Positions 5,632 through 8,921 of a DNA stretch of 8,921 nucleotides are shown one piece after another. The stretch is from JAQGMJ01 sp036271855 (GTDB lineage Bacteria > Pseudomonadota > Gammaproteobacteria > Burkholderiales > JAEUOS01), in NCBI GenBank assembly GCA_036271855.1, contig DATAZV010000436.1, forward strand, positions 1 through 8,921, in the 5' to 3' direction. Within the stretch, counting starts at the first letter, position 1; each line of letters opens with the position of its first letter. The position numbers and the translations under genes are program-made. The notes below the pieces were generated by a model. It was given only the letters and a program-made list of their open reading frames with translations, did not search any database and was not told the DNA's origin.

Positions 5632-6567
5632 CTACGCGTGTGCGTAAGCGAAATTTTTCGGCTTGCCGGCCACCGAAAGGTGACCGTAAAACTCGGTTTG
5701 CGGCAATTGCGGGCGGATCATCTCGCGCACCGCCACGAGTTTGTCGAGATCGATGCCGGTGGACACGCCCATCGACTCGAACATGAAGGCCAGGTCTTCG
5801 GTCACCACGTTGCCGGAAGCATTCGGCGCATAGGGACAGCCACCCAGGCCGCCCAGGGTGCTGTCGAAATGTCGCACGCCCACTTCATAGGCCGCCAGGC
5901 AATTGGCCAGGCCGAGGCCGCGGGTGTTATGGAAATGCGCCTCGATCAGCAACGTGGGGCCGACCGCCTTGCGCACGGCCGTGAACACGCTCCTGATCTG
6001 CGCCGGATTGGCGTAGCCCACCGTATCGGCCAGGCTGATTTCATCCACGCCCGCCGCCTGCAGCGCCACCGCCGCGCGCACCACATCGGCTTCGGGAACA
6101 TCGCCCTGGATGGTGCAGCCGAAAGCGGTGGAACAGGCGCCCATCACCTTGAAGCGTTGGCCGGCAGGCAGGCTGTCACGCAGCTCGCACATGCGCTTCA
6201 CTTCTTCGATCTGCTCCATCGTCGACTTGCGCACATTGGATTGCGAATGCGCTTCCGACACCGAGACCGGCACCGTTACCACCCGCGCGCCTGCCGCCAC
6301 CGCGCGCTCGCAGCCCTTGTAGTTGGGCACCAGCACCTCGACCCCCAGGCCCGGCAGTGAATTGGCGTAGGCCAGCACCTCGGCGGCATCGGAAAATTGC
6401 GGAATCAGCTTCACCGGCACGAAAGAACACACCTCGATCACCGGCACGCCGGCCTCGTATTCAGCCTTGATCCACGCCCTCTTCTGCTCGGTGGGCATGA
6501 AGTCCTTGGAAATCTGCAGGCCGTCACGCGGGCCGACTTCGGTGAGATATACGTCTCGCTGGGTCAT
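5632..6567 (-). CDS. Hydroxymethylglutaryl-CoA lyase family protein
   Basis: A 311-residue TIM-barrel protein of the HMG-CoA lyase/DRE-metallolyase family, which cleaves 3-hydroxy-3-methylglutaryl-CoA to acetyl-CoA and acetoacetate using a divalent metal. The catalytic set is complete: G-P-R-D-G-L-Q (12-18) with Arg14 and metal ligand Asp15, Glu45 (I-E-V), Asp181 (L-A-D-T-V-G), His211 and His213 (H-F-H-N-T), Cys244 in G-L-G-G-C-P-Y-A-P (240-248), and G-N-V-V-T-E-D (252-258). The residue after His213 is Asn where the human enzyme has Asp. The S-V-S-E-A-H-S-Q-S-N segment (102-111) differs from the S-E-S-F-S of classical leucine-pathway enzymes, so a different 3-hydroxyacyl-CoA substrate is possible. 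The start is well fixed: AGGAGA (complement of 6574-6579) lies 6 bases before the ATG. It is divergent from a MaoC gene and leads a probable two-gene operon. No leucine-pathway carboxylase or dehydrogenase is adjacent. Confidence 0.92.
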   Translation of the reverse strand: MTQRDVYLTEVGPRDGLQISKDFMPTEQKRAWIKAEYEAGVPVIEVCSFVPVKLIPQFSDAAEVLAYANSLPGLGVEVLVPNYKGCERAVAAGARVVTVPVSVSEAHSQSNVRKSTMEQIEEVKRMCELRDSLPAGQRFKVMGACSTAFGCTIQGDVPEADVVRAAVALQAAGVDEISLADTVGYANPAQIRSVFTAVRKAVGPTLLIEAHFHNTRGLGLANCLAAYEVGVRHFDSTLGGLGGCPYAPNASGNVVTEDLAFMFESMGVSTGIDLDKLVAVREMIRPQLPQTEFYGHLSVAGKPKNFAYAHA

Positions 6568-6654
6568 GATTTTTCTCCTGCGGCGGGCAAGGGACTTCGC
6601 CCGCTTCGATGCCGTTATAGTAGCAGCCTCCCTTCATCTCCGAGGTTTATGGGC
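6568..6654. promoter_or_regulatory. Divergent promoter region between the lyase operon and the second MaoC gene
   Basis: This 87-base gap must hold the control signals of both divergent genes unless transcripts come from farther off. On the plus strand TATAGT (6616-6621) is a -10 candidate; the same AT-rich island reads TACTAT or TATAAC on the minus strand. No clear -35 boxes are visible. A perfect 6-base inverted repeat, GCGGGC (6583-6588) and GCCCGC (6599-6604), encloses a further AAG/CTT pairing. It lies in the leader of the lyase gene or at an operator position for either side. The -10 island is plausible; regulator and start points are unknown. Confidence 0.4.
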
Positions 6655-7101
6655 ATGATTAAGACGGGCTTGAAGTACAGCGAAGTCGCCGTCGGCGAAC
6701 GCTTTGTCGAACAGATGGCCATCACCGATGCCCACCTGACCCTGGGGGCGGCCCTGATCGGTGACTTCAATCCGCTGCACGTCGATGAGGATTTCGCCCA
6801 GCGCTCGCGCTACGGCGGGCGCATCCTTCATGGCGTGATCACCAGTGCCATCATCGGCGCGCCGGCCGGGATGATTTTCGCGGGCACCGCGATCGGTTAC
6901 CTCGAACACAACTGCAAATTCCTCGGGCCGGTGCGGGCGGGCGATATCCTCACCACCACCTGGCTGGTGGAAGCGAAGGAAGACAAGCCGAAGCATGACG
7001 GCGGCGTGGTGCGCATGCGTGCCGAGTGTGTCAACCAGGCCGGGGCCACGGTGGCGCAGGCGACCGGGGCGATGCTGGTGAAAAACGGCCTGGTCGCGTA
7101 G
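6655..7101 (+). CDS. MaoC family hydratase/dehydratase (hot-dog fold), copy 2
   Basis: A 148-residue single-domain MaoC protein. The motif G-D-F-N-P-L-H-V-D (36-44) is a textbook match to the hydratase-2 signature, with catalytic Asp37, Asn39 and His42. G-G-R-I-L-H-G-V-I-T-S (54-64) forms the core helix, and F-L-G-P-V-R-A-G-D (89-97) the following strand turn. It is likely an enoyl-CoA hydratase or 3-hydroxyacyl-CoA dehydratase. It differs widely from the copy at 4407 (only short motifs shared), so the two are not a recent duplication and may act on different intermediates. Start choice: ATG 6655 has GAGG (6642-6645) 9 bases upstream, whereas ATG 6649 has it only 3 bases away; 6649 would add two residues (Met-Gly). 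The open frame extends back into the lyase gene, but that part has no family similarity. It is divergent from the lyase, suggesting shared control. Confidence 0.9.
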   Translation: MIKTGLKYSEVAVGERFVEQMAITDAHLTLGAALIGDFNPLHVDEDFAQRSRYGGRILHGVITSAIIGAPAGMIFAGTAIGYLEHNCKFLGPVRAGDILTTTWLVEAKEDKPKHDGGVVRMRAECVNQAGATVAQATGAMLVKNGLVA

Positions 7102-7132
7102 ACCGCCCCGCGCGGGAAAGGCAGCAGGGCGC

Positions 7133-7141
7133 TGCTACACT
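7133..7141 (+). promoter_or_regulatory. Possible extended -10 promoter element upstream of the exported-protein genes
   Basis: TGCTACACT at 7133-7141 is the same nine-base extended -10 as at 1170-1178. It lies in the 119-base gap after the second MaoC gene, about 34 bases before the leader ATG at 7175. It sits inside a hairpin formed by GCGCTG (7129-7134) and CAGCGC (7148-7153). The preceding 10-base palindrome CCCGCGCGGG (7107-7116) could close the MaoC transcript. No good -35 is seen. Confidence 0.3.
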
Positions 7142-7174
7142 GGGAGCCAGCGCAAGAACAAGAAAGGGCCGCCG

Positions 7175-7246
7175 ATGAGGACTTTCAGCAAAACGGGAAT
7201 CCGCCGGTCGAACGCCAGCCATGTCCGCGACCATCGTGCGCCATGA
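7175..7246 (+). CDS. Possible 23-codon leader ORF overlapping the start of the next gene
   Basis: ATG at 7175 opens a 23-codon frame that stops with TGA at 7244-7246, 26 bases inside the gene starting at 7221. It has the best ribosome-binding site in this gap: AAGGG (7163-7167) 7 bases upstream. The gene at 7221 itself has none. The peptide is basic (five Arg, one Lys, two His) and resembles nothing I know. It could load ribosomes that then reinitiate at 7221 or 7236, or it could be accidental. Confidence 0.25.
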   Translation: MRTFSKTGIRRSNASHVRDHRAP

Positions 7247-8219
7247 GCGGCGCCTGTGGGCGGTTCTGCTCTTCGGCCTGTTGACGCTGCTGCCGTCGGT
7301 GGCCATGACCGTCGAAGACGAAGACATCAATGCGAACAACGCCGGCTTGCGGCGTCTGGTCGAAGCCCTGGGCGGCGATGCTTATGCGCTGGATGTCGGG
7401 CGCATCTCCTATCGTCCGCGCTGGGAGAAACTGCTGAACGAGGCCCTGTACCAGATGGCGCCACGCGGCACCTGGGACGAAAAAGGCCCGGCCTGGGCGG
7501 CGGCACGCAAGTCGCTGTCCGACACCCTGCGGCGCGAGTCGGAGCGGCTGCATCCGACGCGAGTGAAAAACGACCGGCGGCGCGTCAACCAGGACACGGT
7601 GCGGGTACTGAGCGCGGAAGAAATCAGCCAGGCGGTGGCGTTTTTCGAGTCGCCGGCCGGCCGTCCCTTTGTTGCCGCGCGTACCCATTCGGCGCACGCC
7701 GAGGCCTACGGCATGCCGCCGGGAATCGAGAACGAAACCGCGGCGCAGGTGAAGGTGGCGAGCGACAAGGCGCTGGCGACGCTCGATGCGATACCGGAGG
7801 ACCACGGAGACGGCAAACTGATGGTGCAGTTCCTGGACGGCCCGGTGTGGAAAAAAATCCTGAACCTGCAACTCTACGACTGGGCTGATTCCACCTCCTA
7901 CAGCATCAACTGGGACATGGAGGACCTGTTGCGCGCCCATCTGCAGGAGTACGCGACGGCGCTGCGCAAGACGGTGCCGGGGATGCCGGCGGCTTCCGAC
8001 AAGACCTACCTCGGCCATGTCGAAATGGGCGCGGACCGCGGTTTCACCGTGACGGTCGAGCATTACATCGAGCGGACCCAGATGGGCAAGTACGCATTGA
8101 AATACGCGCCAGCCGATTTGCACTGGCACGACATCTCGGCGATGGTGCCCGGTATCAAGCCGGGAGAGTCGCGCTTCATCTATTTCGATCCACGCGGCAT
8201 GACGGGAGACAAGCCGTGA
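7221..8219 (+). CDS. Exported protein of unknown function with a DUF2059-like segment
   Basis: A 332-residue protein I cannot assign to a characterised family. Residues 1-28 look like a Sec signal peptide: basic R-H-E-R-R (7-11), hydrophobic core A-V-L-L-F-G-L-L-T-L-L (14-24), then P-S-V-A as a likely cleavage site. The mature part is therefore probably periplasmic. Residues 130-153 (L-S-A-E-E-I-S-Q-A-V-A-F-F-E-S-P-A-G, then R-P-F-V-A-A) match the pattern of DUF2059 proteins, helical periplasmic proteins of unknown role with a conserved F-x-S-P-x-G. The C-terminal third has Y-D-W-A-D-S-T-S-Y (219-227), paired strands and an aromatic Y-F-D-P-R-G near the end. ATG 7221 is the most upstream start, since an in-frame stop lies at 7176-7178, but it has no Shine-Dalgarno; GTG 7236 is an alternative. 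Its stop overlaps the next start by four bases. Confidence 0.75.
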   Translation: MSATIVRHERRLWAVLLFGLLTLLPSVAMTVEDEDINANNAGLRRLVEALGGDAYALDVGRISYRPRWEKLLNEALYQMAPRGTWDEKGPAWAAARKSLSDTLRRESERLHPTRVKNDRRRVNQDTVRVLSAEEISQAVAFFESPAGRPFVAARTHSAHAEAYGMPPGIENETAAQVKVASDKALATLDAIPEDHGDGKLMVQFLDGPVWKKILNLQLYDWADSTSYSINWDMEDLLRAHLQEYATALRKTVPGMPAASDKTYLGHVEMGADRGFTVTVEHYIERTQMGKYALKYAPADLHWHDISAMVPGIKPGESRFIYFDPRGMTGDKP

Positions 8220-8884
8220 GGCGCCCGCTCGCCCTGCTGGGCCACCTGCTGCGGCTACTGATGACCCTGGGGTTCATGGGCATCAGCTCGCTGGCCCATG
8301 CGTGGAAGGAGAATACCGACGGCGACATGCCCTGGCTGGGCAGCGGCGGCCGCGCGCATTACTACAGCGAAGAACGCTCGGCACCGTTTACCGGCACCGG
8401 CTATCGCAGGGTCAACCGCTGGGGCCGCTCGACCTGGAGCGGCGAAGACCCCTACGCCACGGCGGGGCGGGTGATGGGTTTTCTCGGCAGCATAGGCGCG
8501 CTGGCTGCGGCGCCGGCGGGGCAGGGCGCGGGCAGCGTGGCTACCGAGAGCGGCCAGGTGGTGCAGCCGCGCGCCTTTCCCTATCGATTCACCATCGTGA
8601 TGATCGAGCCGACCGTGGTGGTGATGAATTTCGACCTGGTGGCACTGACCCGCGGCAATGAAGAGGCGAATGGCCAGGTGCTGGGTTCGCCGATGTTGAA
8701 CGGCTGGATGCGCTACGGCACCCGCGTACCGGCCACCGGTACGCTGCTGTGGTTTTCACCTGAGGGCAAGCAGGCCCCAATGGCGGTAACAGGCCAGGCT
8801 TCCGGCAAGGGTGAAATCGTGGTCAAGGGCGCGAAACTGGTGCTGGAACGGCAGGGCGATACGTGGGTGGTGACGCGGCCGTAG
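8216..8884 (+). CDS. Exported protein of unknown function, co-translated with the preceding gene
   Basis: A 222-residue protein I do not recognise. Residues 1-29 form a likely Sec signal peptide: M-R-R-P start, hydrophobic L-L-R-L-L-M-T-L-G-F-M-G-I, and an A-H-A cleavage site before Trp30. The mature protein starts with a Trp/Gly/Tyr-rich region (30-80: H-Y-Y-S-E-E-R, T-G-T-G-Y-R-R, W-G-R-S-T-W-S-G). A small-residue hydrophobic stretch follows (87-105, G-F-L-G-S-I-G-A-L-A-A-A-P-A-G-Q). The end is a beta-rich region with I-V-M-I-E-P-T-V-V-V-M-N-F-D (127-140), V-L-E-R-Q-G-D-T-W-V-V closing it. Start is GTG 8216, overlapping the upstream stop as GTGA, which implies translational coupling; no later start keeps the signal peptide. 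Residues 84-100 could be a membrane segment. It probably works with the upstream exported protein in the cell envelope. Confidence 0.7.
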   Translation: MRRPLALLGHLLRLLMTLGFMGISSLAHAWKENTDGDMPWLGSGGRAHYYSEERSAPFTGTGYRRVNRWGRSTWSGEDPYATAGRVMGFLGSIGALAAAPAGQGAGSVATESGQVVQPRAFPYRFTIVMIEPTVVVMNFDLVALTRGNEEANGQVLGSPMLNGWMRYGTRVPATGTLLWFSPEGKQAPMAVTGQASGKGEIVVKGAKLVLERQGDTWVVTRP

Positions 8885-8895
8885 GGGAACACGGG

Positions 8896-8901
8896 TACTA
8901 T
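8896..8901 (+). promoter_or_regulatory. Possible -10 element of a gene beyond the window
   Basis: TACTAT lies 12 bases after the last stop codon, in the final 37 bases, with G+C-rich flanks. It resembles a sigma-70 -10 box. The overlapping ATG at 8900 opens a frame that runs only seven codons to the window edge and has no ribosome site, so a promoter is the likelier reading. There is no visible -35 and no downstream sequence to test it. Confidence 0.2.
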
Positions 8902-8921
8902 GGCGCCCTTTTCGCCGTTAC

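Noticed and set aside
5638..6360. 240-codon plus-strand frame opposite the HMG-CoA-lyase-type gene
   Set aside because: Shadow of a strongly conserved gene; His/Arg-rich translation, no motif and no start signal.
6397..6654. N-terminal extension of the second MaoC protein by 86 codons
   Set aside because: The open frame continues upstream only because it runs antisense through the lyase gene. The extra residues lack family similarity, and a GAGG ribosome site precedes the ATGs at 6649/6655.
7185..8129. 314-codon minus-strand frame opposite the DUF2059-like exported protein
   Set aside because: I considered it because the plus-strand gene is itself uncharacterised. The plus-strand frame has a signal peptide, a DUF2059-like segment and a coupled downstream gene, and the minus frame has none of these.
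1..8921. Defence island, prophage or other mobile system
   Set aside because: Every intact recognised gene is metabolic, DUF1178 or an exported protein; there is no nuclease, toxin-antitoxin, integrase or phage gene, and composition looks even throughout.

Overview
The window is a GC-rich (by eye about 65% G+C), densely coded stretch of bacterial chromosome. Protein style (a DUF1178 protein, a paired large/small acyl-CoA dehydrogenase, MaoC hydratases, a gamma-class carbonic anhydrase) and codon use suggest a betaproteobacterium, Burkholderiales- or Rhodocyclales-like. This is an impression from family resemblance; no rRNA or other marker is present to prove it. I see no tRNA, rRNA, CRISPR array, transposase, integrase or phage gene.

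Layout. (1) 1-1128: the last 50 codons of a 3-hydroxyisobutyrate-dehydrogenase-like (6PGDH superfamily) gene, overlapping by one base a Gfo/Idh/MocA oxidoreductase. (2) 1261-1761: a DUF1178 protein with a TTG start, followed by GC-rich palindromes. (3) 1914-4292: two acyl-CoA dehydrogenase genes 12 bases apart, coupled by a Shine-Dalgarno that overlaps the first stop codon; they look like the alpha and beta subunits of a heteromeric enzyme. (4) 4407-4856: a MaoC hydratase. (5) 4857-5024: a convergent intergenic region filled by a 41-base imperfect inverted repeat (REP/BIME-like). (6) 5025-6567, minus strand: an HMG-CoA-lyase-type enzyme followed by a gamma-carbonic-anhydrase-fold protein, probably one operon. 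(7) 6655-7101: a second MaoC hydratase, divergent from the lyase across an 87-base shared promoter region. (8) 7221-8884: two overlapping genes for exported proteins of unknown function, the first with a DUF2059-like segment, preceded by a possible 23-codon leader ORF.

How the genes may work together. The middle of the window (1914-7101) supplies alpha,beta-dehydrogenation (the dehydrogenase pair), hydration of the double bond (two MaoC proteins) and carbon-carbon cleavage of a 3-hydroxyacyl-CoA (HMG-CoA-lyase type). There is no thiolase, 3-hydroxyacyl-CoA dehydrogenase or acyl-CoA ligase here. One reading is a beta-oxidation-like route for a branched, dicarboxylic or polycyclic acyl-CoA that ends in retro-Claisen cleavage rather than thiolysis. 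The substrate cannot be read from the sequence.

The best-supported unusual point is that the two dehydrogenase subunits carry complementary halves of the usual active site. The rest looks like ordinary chromosome, and I found no clear sign of a wholly new defence or mobile system.
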